Below are positions 32,610-38,908 of a stretch of DNA of 41,918 nt, one piece after another. A program made the position numbers and the translations under genes. The notes under the pieces are model-generated. The model ran no database searches, had not been told where the DNA came from, and worked only from the letters and a program-made list of their open reading frames with translations. The stretch spans positions 1-41,918 of IMG/VR virus record IMGVR_UViG_3300020421_000049. The stretch is one strand, 5' to 3'. The DNA is from a virus. Within the stretch, counting starts at the first letter, position 1. Each line of letters starts with the position of its first letter.

Positions 32610-32784
32610 TACTAAAACCTTTCTCCTTTTTTCGCTGTAATTGTTTTACTTTAAGTTGTATTTTAGCACGAGTAAGTGCTAGTGCCATGTAAGAAAGTTC
32701 TTCTGCAGTATACAGATTAGGTTTCTTCTTTGCTTCTTTAATAGCTCTCTTTGCTATTCTTATCTGGTCTTTTAATCGGGTCAT
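32512..32784 (-). CDS. basic helical protein (90 aa) overlapping thyX
   Basis: Starts MTRLKDQIRIAKRAIKEAKK and stays Lys/Arg-rich (LTRAKIQLKVKQLQRKKEKG), then enters a polar tail. The last ~33 codons overlap the thyX start in another frame. Related small cyanophage proteins end soon after KKEKGF, so the tail may be an extension after loss of a nearby stop. The start at 32784 keeps overlap with the upstream gene to 47 nt. Function unknown; nucleic-acid binding is possible from charge. Confidence 0.55.
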   Translation of the reverse strand: MTRLKDQIRIAKRAIKEAKKKPNLYTAEELSYMALALTRAKIQLKVKQLQRKKEKGFSNELSETRDSDTRRRKDDGLRGKGEQPEQSGQS

Positions 32785-33004
32785 AGTACGCTTTATAGTA
32801 GGCAACGATTCCAGATGTAGTTGCGTTACCTTGTGATACCCAATCGTGAATGCATTCGTAAATGCTTTGAGTCGAATACCTTGGTGATCCGTCTGAGCAT
32901 AACTCAGGTCCAAATTTCTTGAGTAGGATATTAAGTCCTTGTGTTCTCACGTCCATTCGTTCATCACTATAACGCCAGTCAATCTGCATATCCGTCATCG
33001 TCAT
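32738..33004 (-). CDS. conserved cyanophage hypothetical protein (88 aa)
   Basis: MTMTDMQIDWRYSDERMDVR, then TQGLNILLKKFGPELCSDGS, PRYSTQSIYECIHDWVSQGN. The pattern is familiar in T4-like cyanophages beside thyX but has no assigned function. Three in-frame ATGs (33004, 32998, 32989) compete; CAGAG fits 32998 best. It overlaps the upstream 60-aa gene. Confidence 0.6.
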   Translation of the reverse strand: MTMTDMQIDWRYSDERMDVRTQGLNILLKKFGPELCSDGSPRYSTQSIYECIHDWVSQGNATTSGIVAYYKAYYDPIKRPDKNSKESY

Positions 33005-33161
33005 TCTCTGAAGTTACTACTCTTGGTGTTGTCTTGTTTACATGTTCATCCCATGGGTGAACATATTTGTATGCATCCACGTTTGAATACACTTCACTCT
33101 CTAGTGCATTGACCAAAGATTTGAGGTTCTTGACGATGAGTTTCAGTTTCTCTCTATCCAT
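32979..33161 (-). CDS. small conserved cyanophage protein (60 aa)
   Basis: MDREKLKLIVKNLKSLVNAL, ESEVYSNVDAYKYV, ending in an acidic EXXDDDGYAD. The N-terminal helix is amphipathic. The start at 33161 was chosen over 33221 because the latter lies across the terminator of the preceding unit. It heads the operon containing thyX, phoH, the exonuclease, gp33 and gp32. Confidence 0.65.
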   Translation of the reverse strand: MDREKLKLIVKNLKSLVNALESEVYSNVDAYKYVHPWDEHVNKTTPRVVTSENDDDGYAD

Positions 33162-33191
33162 ATTTAGGTTACAGATGTGACTATCATACCA

Positions 33192-33219
33192 TAAAAAAAG
33201 AGGGGTGTCTACCCCTCTC
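33192..33219 (-). terminator. strong intrinsic terminator
   Basis: GAGAGGGGT-AGAC-ACCCCTC followed by seven T on the minus strand, 6-7 nt after the stop of the 57-aa gene. Confidence 0.9.
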
Positions 33220-33225
33220 ATCGAC

Positions 33226-33399
33226 TCACGCTAAAATTTCCTTACATATCCGTTTACATTGGGTCTGGTTTACTAAATCGCACTCAACTAAACATTCATA
33301 ATAATCGTCTAGTTTTTGATTTTCCACCTCCAAGGTGTCTACAGTAGTTTCAAAATGTCTCCACTCATTCAATTGTGAGCGGGATAATAGATTGTGCAT
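33226..33399 (-). CDS. small twin CX3C protein (57 aa)
   Basis: MHNLLSRSQLNEWRHFETTV, a helix VDTLEVENQKLDDYYE, then CLVEC and CKRIC (a C-x3-C-x7-C-x3-C arrangement) and EILA. The twin CX3C layout on predicted helices could form a disulphide-linked helical hairpin or bind a metal. GGAGGA lies at ideal spacing before the ATG and a strong terminator follows the stop, so this is clearly a gene. Similar Cys-spaced small proteins occur in other cyanophages; no function is known to me. Confidence 0.7.
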   Translation of the reverse strand: MHNLLSRSQLNEWRHFETTVDTLEVENQKLDDYYECLVECDLVNQTQCKRICKEILA

Positions 33400-33448
33400 T
33401 GGTTTCCTCCAAGCAATAGTTCATAATAAAGGGGAGGGCAGGGTTCAT
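33365..33448 (-). CDS. possible 27-aa upstream peptide
   Basis: MNPALPFIMNYCLEETNAQS... with an AGGTGG-like ribosome site 6 nt before the ATG, overlapping the start of the 57-aa gene by 35 nt. It could be a leader peptide whose translation affects the next gene, or a chance frame. No similarity is recognised. Confidence 0.3.
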   Translation of the reverse strand: MNPALPFIMNYCLEETNAQSIIPLTIE

Positions 33449-33544
33449 TTTTCCACCTCGCAAAACTCTACCATTATTTACACATTAAGTATCTCAATAT
33501 ACCATTTATGAAATGAAAATTATTGCCTACGTAAAATTACTCAA

Positions 33545-33572
33545 TAAAAAAAGAGGGTCGAAACCCTCTTTG
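33545..33572 (-). terminator. intrinsic terminator with UUCG tetraloop
   Basis: AAAGAGGGT-TTCG-ACCCTCTTT followed by a T-run on the minus strand, 14 nt after the DUF4278-like gene. The rest of 33449-33544 is A+T-rich and shows only weak promoter-like boxes. Confidence 0.9.
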
Positions 33573-33585
33573 TAAAGTAAGTTAA

Positions 33586-33753
33586 TCACTTTGTGTAAAG
33601 TTTACCACGGTAGCAGAATGTGCCATGGGTCTCTTTATTTTCTACACAACGTGTATCATACTCAACACCACGATATGTGGTGTGATGAATCTGAGCGTCA
33701 TGTAGAGCAGCTCTCTTGAGGATCTGCTTTTTGATTTGATTAAGTGTGTTCAT
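33586..33753 (-). CDS. DUF4278-like small protein (55 aa)
   Basis: The protein has a helical start (MNTLNQIKKQILKRAALHDA) and two YRG motifs (HTTYRGVEYD and FCYRGKLYTK), the hallmark of the DUF4278 family common in cyanobacteria and cyanophages. AGGAG precedes the ATG and a terminator follows the stop. Function unknown. Confidence 0.75.
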   Translation of the reverse strand: MNTLNQIKKQILKRAALHDAQIHHTTYRGVEYDTRCVENKETHGTFCYRGKLYTK

Positions 33754-33811
33754 GAGTTTACTCCTAAAGTAGTTGGGTTTTTAATCCGTTCCTTTAGTCG
33801 TGTGCGTCCCA

Positions 33812-33961
33812 TTACCACTCACAATGGGGTGCTGATTCCTTTACGGTCTCAACTAACTCTACCTTGATTGGATCAGGTAGATCTTCATGGTTTCTAATCC
33901 CCAGAATTAATTCTTGGGATTGAGCGCATGTTAGTGTAGTGTACAGAAGAAATTCTGCCAT
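33812..33961 (-). CDS. 49-aa peptide controlled by a riboswitch-like leader
   Basis: MAEFLLYTTLTCAQSQELIL, then an acidic helix PIKVELVETVKESAPHCEW. The LLYTTLTCxQ start recurs in small cyanophage and marine Synechococcus peptides that lie behind glutamine-type 'downstream-peptide' RNAs. The only ribosome site is GGAG at 33972-33975, inside the 3' part of the RNA element. Known cyanobacterial relatives include inhibitors of glutamine synthetase-related functions, but a role here is only inferred. Confidence 0.65.
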   Translation of the reverse strand: MAEFLLYTTLTCAQSQELILGIRNHEDLPDPIKVELVETVKESAPHCEW

Positions 33962-33962
33962 G

Positions 33963-34022
33963 GGATGAACGCTCCGTTCCGCGACTTACTTGCGTCCCAC
34001 CCCCTTGGGCGGGATGAACGAT
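33963..34022 (-). promoter_or_regulatory. glutamine (downstream-peptide type) riboswitch candidate
   Basis: Begins at the predicted start site. CGTTC (34016-34020) pairs with GAACG (33975-33979) as P1; TCCCGCCC-AAGG-GGGTGGGA forms P2; between them lies CGCAAGTAAGTCGCGG, resembling the conserved core of glnA/downstream-peptide glutamine RNAs as I remember it. A second CGTTCATCCC copy directly downstream can pair with the same GAACG, placing GGAG in the loop. Confidence 0.65.
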
Positions 34023-34028
34023 GGTATT

Positions 34029-34057
34029 AGCATACCACAATATTTAGGATCTGTCAA
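34029..34057 (-). promoter_or_regulatory. strong sigma70-type promoter
   Basis: TTGACA (34052-34057), 17-nt spacer, TATGCT (34029-34034) on the minus strand. The spacer also contains CTAAATA, a late-type box. Transcription would start at about 34022, the first base of the riboswitch. Confidence 0.8.
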
Positions 34058-34076
34058 CTGTATCCGTTGATACAAT

Positions 34077-34346
34077 TTAGTTTCCTGAAAGGTAGAATGA
34101 ATCTACTCCTGCTCTGCACACACGTTTGACGCTAGCATTGTAAACAGGGACAGTTCCATTTCCAGTGATTAGATTCTTCGCGAAGTCAAATGCTTCCTTG
34201 AATCTATTGAACTTGTATACATCATCGTATGTTTTTGCAGATACAAGGATGCCATCTTTTCTCCATAGTTTCATGGTGTGCCATACATCTGGTTCACCCA
34301 ATTTACTATAGAAGATACACCATTGTCCTGTTGCTGAACCACTCAT
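34077..34346 (-). CDS. hypothetical protein (89 aa)
   Basis: Starts MSGSATGQWCIFYSKLGEPD, with DGILVSAKTYDDVYKFNRFK and EAFDFAKNLITGNGTVPVYN. It looks like a small alpha/beta domain; I recognise no family. Its ATG overlaps the upstream gene's TGA by 4 nt, and its stop is 20 nt before the next promoter. Confidence 0.6.
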   Translation of the reverse strand: MSGSATGQWCIFYSKLGEPDVWHTMKLWRKDGILVSAKTYDDVYKFNRFKEAFDFAKNLITGNGTVPVYNASVKRVCRAGVDSFYLSGN

Positions 34347-34606
34347 TTCTTTTTACTAGGTTTATTTGGATCGTTCCACAACTTCGGGTTGATTCGACCT
34401 TCAGTTTGTGTCATGTTAACAAAATCACCATGATATTTATCCCAATAGTCATCAAAAATATCTACCTGACCATTGCCAGTGGCAATATCAAATTTAGTAA
34501 TGCCTTCCACAGTGTATTCAATGAGGAAGGCATTGTAGGGTAGAGATTTATCTTGAGCTAGGGTTGGATCACATTCTTTGTGAATGACCTGACATCCTTT
34601 TCCCAT
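34343..34606 (-). CDS. hypothetical protein (87 aa)
   Basis: Start at 34606 (MGKGCQVIHKECDPTLAQDK) was chosen because the ATG overlaps the upstream TAA by 1 nt; the frame opens 33 codons earlier inside the upstream gene. It has EYTVEGITKFDIATGNGQVD and a basic end DPNKPSKKK. Conserved-looking but without a recognised domain. Confidence 0.6.
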   Translation of the reverse strand: MGKGCQVIHKECDPTLAQDKSLPYNAFLIEYTVEGITKFDIATGNGQVDIFDDYWDKYHGDFVNMTQTEGRINPKLWNDPNKPSKKK

Positions 34607-35037
34607 TATGAACGATTGCCCCACTGAATTTGCGGGAAGGCTTCTTCGACACACTGCCTGGTGATCTTCCAGCGTTTGCCGATCTGTCTGTCCTTCATTA
34701 GACACAGAACTTCTGCTTCCCCTTGCTGTAGACCCTCTAGAAGTTGAATGAAGAGGGTTTCGCGTCTTGTTTGTGAAACATTAGCACCACCTTTGAAGAA
34801 GAGGTAGAGCTTACGATACTCGTGTACAAGTTTCGTATGCTCTGTACCTTCAGGTGCATCGTTCTTTTCATAAGGCACTTCACCTTCAGGTAGCATAGAG
34901 ATAACACTCTCATCAAAGTTTGCAATCAGAACAGATCTGAGTGCTGGAGAGTTATGCTGCTGTAGAAGTTTAATCTTCTGTGCCTTTGTTTTAGCGTTGC
35001 TTACTTTTTGTAGCACTTCATTCAGTAATAATTGCAT
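34606..35037 (-). CDS. conserved cyanophage protein (143 aa, probably DUF6433)
   Basis: Starts MQLLLNEVLQKVSNAKTKAQ, with LLQQHNSPALRSVLIANFDE, DAPEGTEHTKLVHEYRKLYL, FFKGG and ITRQCVEEAFPQIQWGNRS. This pattern is highly conserved in T4-like cyanophages; I believe it is the family named DUF6433, from memory. It is all-helical with two positively charged faces. T4 RegA might be expected near here but the sequence does not resemble RegA. Function unknown. Confidence 0.7.
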   Translation of the reverse strand: MQLLLNEVLQKVSNAKTKAQKIKLLQQHNSPALRSVLIANFDESVISMLPEGEVPYEKNDAPEGTEHTKLVHEYRKLYLFFKGGANVSQTRRETLFIQLLEGLQQGEAEVLCLMKDRQIGKRWKITRQCVEEAFPQIQWGNRS

Positions 35038-35062
35038 GACCTAATTAATTCCATATGTGTAT

Positions 35063-35296
35063 TTATTCCTCTTCAAAACCTTCCTCGTGAGTGTCATCTA
35101 CGAAGCGGACAGAGAGTAGTTCTTCGTTGATCCATTGTCCTTCTGAATCTAACATTTCAGGGTGTACATTCTCCTCTTGTTCAGTGTACATGTATTCGTG
35201 TAGTTTCTCGTTTACTGTCCAACCTGCAAATACTCCAATTGCTAGAAATATGAATGACGTAGTGGCAGATAGATAGACGAATAAAGTATCAGTCAT
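35063..35296 (-). CDS. single-pass membrane protein with HPEM...ELL motif (77 aa)
   Basis: One transmembrane segment (TTSFIFLAIGVFAGWTVNE) is followed by an acidic tail containing NVHPEMLDSEGQWINEELLS and VRFVDD. The HPEM...(E)ELLxVRF segment matches the tail of the 75-aa protein at 13549, suggesting a shared binding partner. It follows the 53-aa gene by 15 nt. Confidence 0.65.
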   Translation of the reverse strand: MTDTLFVYLSATTSFIFLAIGVFAGWTVNEKLHEYMYTEQEENVHPEMLDSEGQWINEELLSVRFVDDTHEEGFEEE

Positions 35297-35311
35297 TGTT
35301 CAACTCCGAAC

Positions 35312-35473
35312 TTAAATTTCCTTGTCCCACCTAAGTTCAAAGTTGAAGTAGACTTTGCGTTTAAGGAGGGAGAACACCTTTTTGATGTGTAAACCTGATT
35401 TGGATTTCTGTTCCTTCGGTTTTGCCCTCCTGAGCATCAGCTCGATGCCTCTATTTATTTTAAGTTTTGTCAT
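35312..35473 (-). CDS. small basic protein (53 aa)
   Basis: MTKLKINRGIELMLRRAKPK, then EQKSKSGLHIKKVFSLLKRK and VYFNFELRWDKEI. Highly basic with a final beta-like strand. The ATG overlaps the glutaredoxin TGA by 4 nt, the best evidence that it is translated. No family is recognised. Confidence 0.55.
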   Translation of the reverse strand: MTKLKINRGIELMLRRAKPKEQKSKSGLHIKKVFSLLKRKVYFNFELRWDKEI

Positions 35474-35727
35474 TTTTTACTGGGTGCTTGTACAAATCCT
35501 TTTTGCATTAATAATTTAGCAAGAGGAACCAACCCACCAATAAACTCATCATCAATAATCACAGCAGGAAACGATGAGAAACCATACTTATCAGTTAAAG
35601 ATACTTGTGTGTCTCCATCTAATTGTTGCCAATTGATTTCTTCGTATTCTAACTTTGCTCGTTCCATAAGTTCTCTTGTTCGAGAACACCACACACAACC
35701 ATTAGATGTGTAGATAGTAATATCCAT
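35470..35727 (-). CDS. glutaredoxin
   Basis: The 85-aa protein MDITIYTSNGCVWCSRTREL has a dithiol active site C11-V-W-C14, the cis-Pro region SSFPAVIIDDEFIGGLVPLA near residue 55, and normal glutaredoxin length. It can reduce disulphides, for example those of ribonucleotide reductase. The ATG at 35727 follows the T-run of the psbD terminator with no leader; a GTG at 35760 overlapping the psbD stop is an alternative start that would translate through the terminator hairpin. Confidence 0.82.
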   Translation of the reverse strand: MDITIYTSNGCVWCSRTRELMERAKLEYEEINWQQLDGDTQVSLTDKYGFSSFPAVIIDDEFIGGLVPLAKLLMQKGFVQAPSKK

Positions 35728-35750
35728 AAAAAAAGGGGTGTTTCCACCCC
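35728..35750 (-). terminator. psbD terminator
   Basis: GGGGTG-GAAA-CACCCC followed by seven T on the minus strand, 6 nt after the psbD stop. The T-run ends exactly at the glutaredoxin ATG. Confidence 0.9.
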
Positions 35751-35756
35751 AGTATA

Positions 35757-36812
35757 TCACAGAGCATTGCCTCGTGGCAAGACTTCTTCAGGAAATACAA
35801 ATGATTCATGTGGTTGATCAACTGGTGCCAACCATGCACGAAGACCTTCATTCAAAAGAATGTTCTTTGTATAGAACGTTTCAAATTCAGGATCCTCCGC
35901 TGCACGAATCTCCTGAGATACAAAATCGTAAGCACGAAGATTAAGAGCGAGTCCAATGATACCAATAGAAGAGGTCCAGAGACCCATGACGGGAACAAAG
36001 AGCATAAAGAAATGCAACCAACGCTTGTTACTAAAAGCAATACCGAAAATCTGTGACCAGAATCGGTTTGAAGTAACCATCGAATAAGTCTCCTCCTGTT
36101 GCGTAGGATTGAAAGCTTTGAATGTATTATTCTGTTCGCCATCTTCATACAGAGTGTTTTCTACTGTAGCACCATGGATTGCACATAATAATGCACCACC
36201 AAGGATACCAGCAACACCCATCATGTGGAATGGATTCAAGGTCCAGTTATGGAAACCTTGAAGGAACAACAGGAATCTAAAGATTGCTGCTACTCCAAAG
36301 GATGGTGCGAAGAACCATGACGACTGTCCGAGTGGATAGATGAGAAATACACTGACAAAGACAGCAATAGGACCACTGAAAGCAATAGCATTGTAAGGAC
36401 GGATACCTACTAGACGAGCAATTTCAAATTGCCTGAGCATGAAACCAATTAGAGCGAATGCACCGTGGAGAGCAACAAAGGGCCAAAGCCCTCCAAGTTG
36501 GACCCACCTGACGAAACTCCCCTGAGCCTCAGGACCCCAAAGTAGAAGAAGAGAATGACCCATAGCGTCACCAGGCGTTGACACTGCCGACGTAAGAAAA
36601 TTAGCACCCTCAAGGTAACTAGTTGCGAGTCCGTGGGTGTACCAACTCGTAACAAATGTTGTACCCGTAAGCCAACCGCCAATTGCAAGATAAGCAGTGG
36701 GAAAAAGAAGTAGTCCAGACCAACCCACAAATACAAAGCGATCTCGTTTAAGCCAGTCATCAAGGACATCGAACCACCCCCTTTGTGTTGGTTGTAGCGA
36801 TGAAGCGACCAT
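35757..36812 (-). CDS. psbD: photosystem II reaction centre D2 protein
   Basis: The 351-aa protein is full length and intact, with five membrane helices and canonical D2 segments: [96 protein letters not shown] and the C-terminal [11 protein letters not shown]. It replaces host D2 in photosystem II during infection. AAGGA lies before the ATG. It follows psbA directly, separated by the psbA terminator, so expression is by readthrough or by a promoter I cannot identify in the 96-nt gap. Confidence 0.97.
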   Translation of the reverse strand: MVASSLQPTQRGWFDVLDDWLKRDRFVFVGWSGLLLFPTAYLAIGGWLTGTTFVTSWYTHGLATSYLEGANFLTSAVSTPGDAMGHSLLLLWGPEAQGSFVRWVQLGGLWPFVALHGAFALIGFMLRQFEIARLVGIRPYNAIAFSGPIAVFVSVFLIYPLGQSSWFFAPSFGVAAIFRFLLFLQGFHNWTLNPFHMMGVAGILGGALLCAIHGATVENTLYEDGEQNNTFKAFNPTQQEETYSMVTSNRFWSQIFGIAFSNKRWLHFFMLFVPVMGLWTSSIGIIGLALNLRAYDFVSQEIRAAEDPEFETFYTKNILLNEGLRAWLAPVDQPHESFVFPEEVLPRGNAL

Positions 36813-36850
36813 TGTACATAATCCTTTTACTAAACTTTACATGTGAAGCG

Positions 36851-36881
36851 AAAAAAAAGGACCCTCGTTAGAAGGTCCTAA
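36851..36881 (-). terminator. psbA terminator (likely partial)
   Basis: TAGGACC-(9-10 nt loop)-GGGTCCT followed by eight T on the minus strand, 28 nt after the psbA stop. Since psbD has no clear promoter of its own, leaky termination would set the psbA:psbD ratio. Confidence 0.8.
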
Positions 36882-36908
36882 TTGTATGATCTAAATTGTA
36901 TCTAGATA

Positions 36909-37985
36909 TCAACCGATAGCAGGTGCAACGAGAGCAACAGGAGTTGTCTCAGCAGCAGCAAGGTCGAGTGGGAAGTTGTGAGCATTACGCTCGTGCATTA
37001 CTTCCATACCTAGGTTAGCACGGTTAAGAACGTCTGCCCAAGTAGGGAGAACACGACCACCGTTGTCAAGAACTGACTGGTTGAAGTTGAAACCGTTGAG
37101 GTTGAATGCCATCGTGGAAACACCCATGGATGCTGCCCAGATTCCAATCACAGGCCATGCTGCTAGGAAGAAGTGCAACGAACGGGAGTTGTTGAAGGAT
37201 GCATATTGGAAGATTAGACGACCGAAGTACCCGTGGGCAGCAACGATGTTGTATGTCTCTTCTTCTTGACCGAACTTATAACCGTAATTCTGACTCTCTG
37301 TTTCAGTTGTCTCGCGGACGAGTGAGGAAGTAACAAGACTTCCGTGCATAGCAGAGAAAAGAGATCCACCGAATACCCCAGCAACCCCGAGCATGTGGAA
37401 CGGATGCATAAGGATAGAGTGTTCTGCTTGGAATACAAGCATGAAGTTAAAAGTACCAGAAATACCAAGAGGCATGCCATCTGAAAAAGAACCTTGACCG
37501 AAAGGATAAACGAGGAATACTGCCATAGCAGCAGATACAGGAGCTGAGTATGCTACACAGATCCATGGACGCATACCCAAACGGTATGAAAGTTCCCACT
37601 GTCTACCAAGATAGGCAGAGATTCCAATAAGGAAGTGGAATACAACTAATTGATAAGGACCACCGTTGTACAGCCATTCGTCGAGAGAAGCTGCTTCCCA
37701 GATAGGATAGAAGTGGAGTCCAATTGCGTTGGAACTTGGAACAACTGCACCAGAGATGATGTTGTTACCATACATGAGCGAACCAGCAACTGGTTCTCTG
37801 ATTCCGTCGATATCGACAGGAGGTGCTGCGATGAACGCAACAATGAAGCATGTTGTAGCGGCGAGCAAACAAGGGATCATTAGCACACCGAACCAACCGA
37901 CATAGAGGCGGTTGTTTGTAGAGGTCACCCACTCGCAGAAAGATTCCCACGCGGATGACTGTTGTTGCCTTGAAAGAGTTGTCAT
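36909..37985 (-). CDS. psbA: photosystem II reaction centre D1 protein
   Basis: The 358-aa protein is full length: [91 protein letters not shown] and the C-terminal [20 protein letters not shown], which carries the Mn-cluster ligands and the processing site after DLA. The [11 protein letters not shown] segment has Gln where high-light D1 has Glu (position 130). Start 37985 matches cyanobacterial D1; an upstream ATG at 38009 adds eight non-conserved residues. No intron interrupts it. It maintains photochemistry as host D1 turns over. Confidence 0.98.
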   Translation of the reverse strand: MTTLSRQQQSSAWESFCEWVTSTNNRLYVGWFGVLMIPCLLAATTCFIVAFIAAPPVDIDGIREPVAGSLMYGNNIISGAVVPSSNAIGLHFYPIWEAASLDEWLYNGGPYQLVVFHFLIGISAYLGRQWELSYRLGMRPWICVAYSAPVSAAMAVFLVYPFGQGSFSDGMPLGISGTFNFMLVFQAEHSILMHPFHMLGVAGVFGGSLFSAMHGSLVTSSLVRETTETESQNYGYKFGQEEETYNIVAAHGYFGRLIFQYASFNNSRSLHFFLAAWPVIGIWAASMGVSTMAFNLNGFNFNQSVLDNGGRVLPTWADVLNRANLGMEVMHERNAHNFPLDLAAAETTPVALVAPAIG

Positions 37986-38004
37986 TTGAACAAAAGAAAG
38001 TAAG

Positions 38005-38104
38005 ACCATCAGGGTAATGGTGGAGTTACTATTCCTCTGCGCCCTAGGCAGAGGTATGAAGGACTGTTGTTTAATGACGCTGTTTAGTCCTGGTGAGGCG
38101 TCAT
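38005..38104 (-). promoter_or_regulatory. structured psbA 5' leader
   Basis: The ~155-nt leader contains three perfect stems: ATGACGC (38098-38104) with GCGTCAT (38074-38080), CCTCTGC/GCAGAGG (38034-38054) and ACCAT/ATGGT (38005-38021), the last two close to the ribosome site. Marine psbA leaders include the PhotoRC RNA motifs; whether this is one I cannot say from memory of their consensus. Confidence 0.5.
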
Positions 38105-38144
38105 GTGTTAGGAAAGCAAGACGCTTTCTTCACATTTGTTTACC

Positions 38145-38178
38145 TATTTATAGTAACATGGTTCGGGAAACCAGTCAA
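38145..38178 (-). promoter_or_regulatory. dual psbA promoter: sigma70 and late elements overlapped
   Basis: TTGACT (38173-38178), 17-nt spacer, TACTAT (38150-38155) on the minus strand forms a sigma70 promoter, and TATAAATA (38145-38152), an exact T4 late box, overlaps its -10. psbA could thus be read by early and late polymerase forms from nearly the same position. Confidence 0.75.
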
Positions 38179-38312
38179 CCCCTTTTAGATGAGTATTTGT
38201 ACCCATATTTTGCGAAGGGATGCTTGGGAACTTTGTGTCTAGGGTTTCGTTTTAAATCTCTTTTGAGATCATTGAGAAACCTAAGGTGTCTCTTGATTTC
38301 AGAACGATGCAT
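38175..38312 (-). CDS. small basic protein (45 aa)
   Basis: MHRSEIKRHLRFLNDLKRDL followed by KRNPRHKVPKHPFAKYGYKY is Arg/Lys/His-rich. The start at 38312 overlaps the upstream 57-aa gene by 14 nt; the frame opens earlier at 38381. Its stop codon sits inside the psbA -35 box. RNA or DNA binding is possible from charge only. Confidence 0.5.
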   Translation of the reverse strand: MHRSEIKRHLRFLNDLKRDLKRNPRHKVPKHPFAKYGYKYSSKRG

Positions 38313-38472
38313 CTTCAGGTTGGTACTCACTATAGCATGGTTGAATTTCCCAATGCTGCCAATCAATTTCTCTCTTTGCAATCAGTTGTTCTAATTCATC
38401 AACTGATAAAGAATGCTTTACGACTACGTTTGTTCCTTTCTCATAGATGTGGAACATTTGATTTTCTGTCAT
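38299..38472 (-). CDS. conserved small cyanophage protein (57 aa)
   Basis: MTENQMFHIYEKGTNVVVKH, then SLSVDELEQLIAKREIDWQH and CYSEYQPEDASF. A short beta-beta-alpha pattern familiar from several small cyanophage proteins near psbA and hli; function unknown. The start at 38472 is favoured; the frame opens at 38490, within the previous terminator's tail. Confidence 0.6.
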   Translation of the reverse strand: MTENQMFHIYEKGTNVVVKHSLSVDELEQLIAKREIDWQHWEIQPCYSEYQPEDASF

Positions 38473-38491
38473 GTAAAATTTTTGTAGCAAT

Positions 38492-38530
38492 AAAAAAGGG
38501 ACCTTCTGTTAGTGGGCAGAGGTCCCTTTG
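38492..38530 (-). terminator. terminator of the hli operon
   Basis: AAAGGGACCTCTG-(8 nt)-CAGAAGGTCCCTTT with one bulge, followed by T-run on the minus strand, 23 nt after the stop of the 54-aa gene. Confidence 0.88.
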
Positions 38531-38552
38531 CGGCGACGATATTCTTTGCTAT

Positions 38553-38717
38553 TTATGTAGGATTATATGCAGGAACCATCATTCCTCCATCCCTATCATC
38601 ATCGTCATCATTATTCACTGCACGTAAGTACAGTTCAATCATAACTAAAGCCCCCATAGGATAGAAGCACCACAATATTGCCTTCCAATAAGGATACGAC
38701 TCAGTTACGAATTCCAT
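38553..38717 (-). CDS. small membrane protein with Asp-run (54 aa)
   Basis: MEFVTESYPYWKAILWCFYP, a transmembrane helix (AILWCFYPMGALVMIELYL), then RAVNNDDDDDRDGGMMVPAY. The YPYWKxILWxFYP...NNDDDDD pattern recurs in cyanophage hli operons. The start overlaps the stop of the 27-aa gene by 1 nt. The acidic tail would lie on one membrane face; function unknown. Confidence 0.65.
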   Translation of the reverse strand: MEFVTESYPYWKAILWCFYPMGALVMIELYLRAVNNDDDDDRDGGMMVPAYNPT

Positions 38718-38800
38718 TATGATTCATCCCCATTTTGAGTGATGATTGCTCCTGCACTGAAAGCAAGAATCATTATACCTGCTACTGCAAGGAACCCCAC
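38717..38800 (-). CDS. 27-aa single-helix microprotein between hli and the Asp-run gene
   Basis: A GTG codon immediately after the hli TAA opens VGFLAVAGIMILAFSAGAII followed by TQNGDES and a TAA that overlaps the next ATG. The whole product is one hydrophobic helix with a short acidic end, about the size of minor photosystem subunits, though it matches none I know. There is no separate ribosome site; reinitiation after hli would be needed. Confidence 0.45.
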   Translation of the reverse strand: MGFLAVAGIMILAFSAGAIITQNGDES

Positions 38801-38908
38801 TTAAAAAATACCTGGAATGATTTGTCCTGTAGTTACATAAGCACCAACAGCGGCTACGAAACCGATCATTGCTGCCCATCCGTTAAACTTTTCTGCTTCT
38901 GGAGTCAT
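38801..38908 (-). CDS. hli: high-light-inducible protein
   Basis: The 35-aa protein MTPEAEKFNGWAAMIGFVAA followed by VGAYVTTGQIIPGIF has the Hli/chlorophyll-binding motif ExxNGxxAMIGFxAAxGAY and the TTGQIIPGI ending typical of cyanophage and Prochlorococcus multi-copy hli genes. Hlips bind chlorophyll and carotenoid and protect photosystem II under stress. The ATG overlaps the upstream TGA by 4 nt. Confidence 0.92.
   Translation of the reverse strand: MTPEAEKFNGWAAMIGFVAAVGAYVTTGQIIPGIF

Noticed and set aside
34606-35037. RegA translational repressor
   Set aside because: Position could suggest RegA, but the sequence has no RegA pattern and instead matches another conserved cyanophage family.
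36813-36850. separate psbD promoter
   Set aside because: TTCACA and TTTAGT-like boxes are too weak and wrongly spaced to claim; readthrough from psbA is the simpler explanation.
37986-38009. longer D1 start at 38009
   Set aside because: The extra residues (MVLLSFVQ) do not occur in D1 proteins and would bring the start into the hairpin near the ribosome site; MTTLSRQQQ is the expected N-terminus.
38017-38394. 125-codon plus-strand frame opposite the psbA leader
   Set aside because: It covers the psbA leader, promoter and two minus-strand genes; no ribosome site and Cys/Leu-rich composition typical of shadow frames. An antisense RNA to psbA could not be supported by any promoter I could see.
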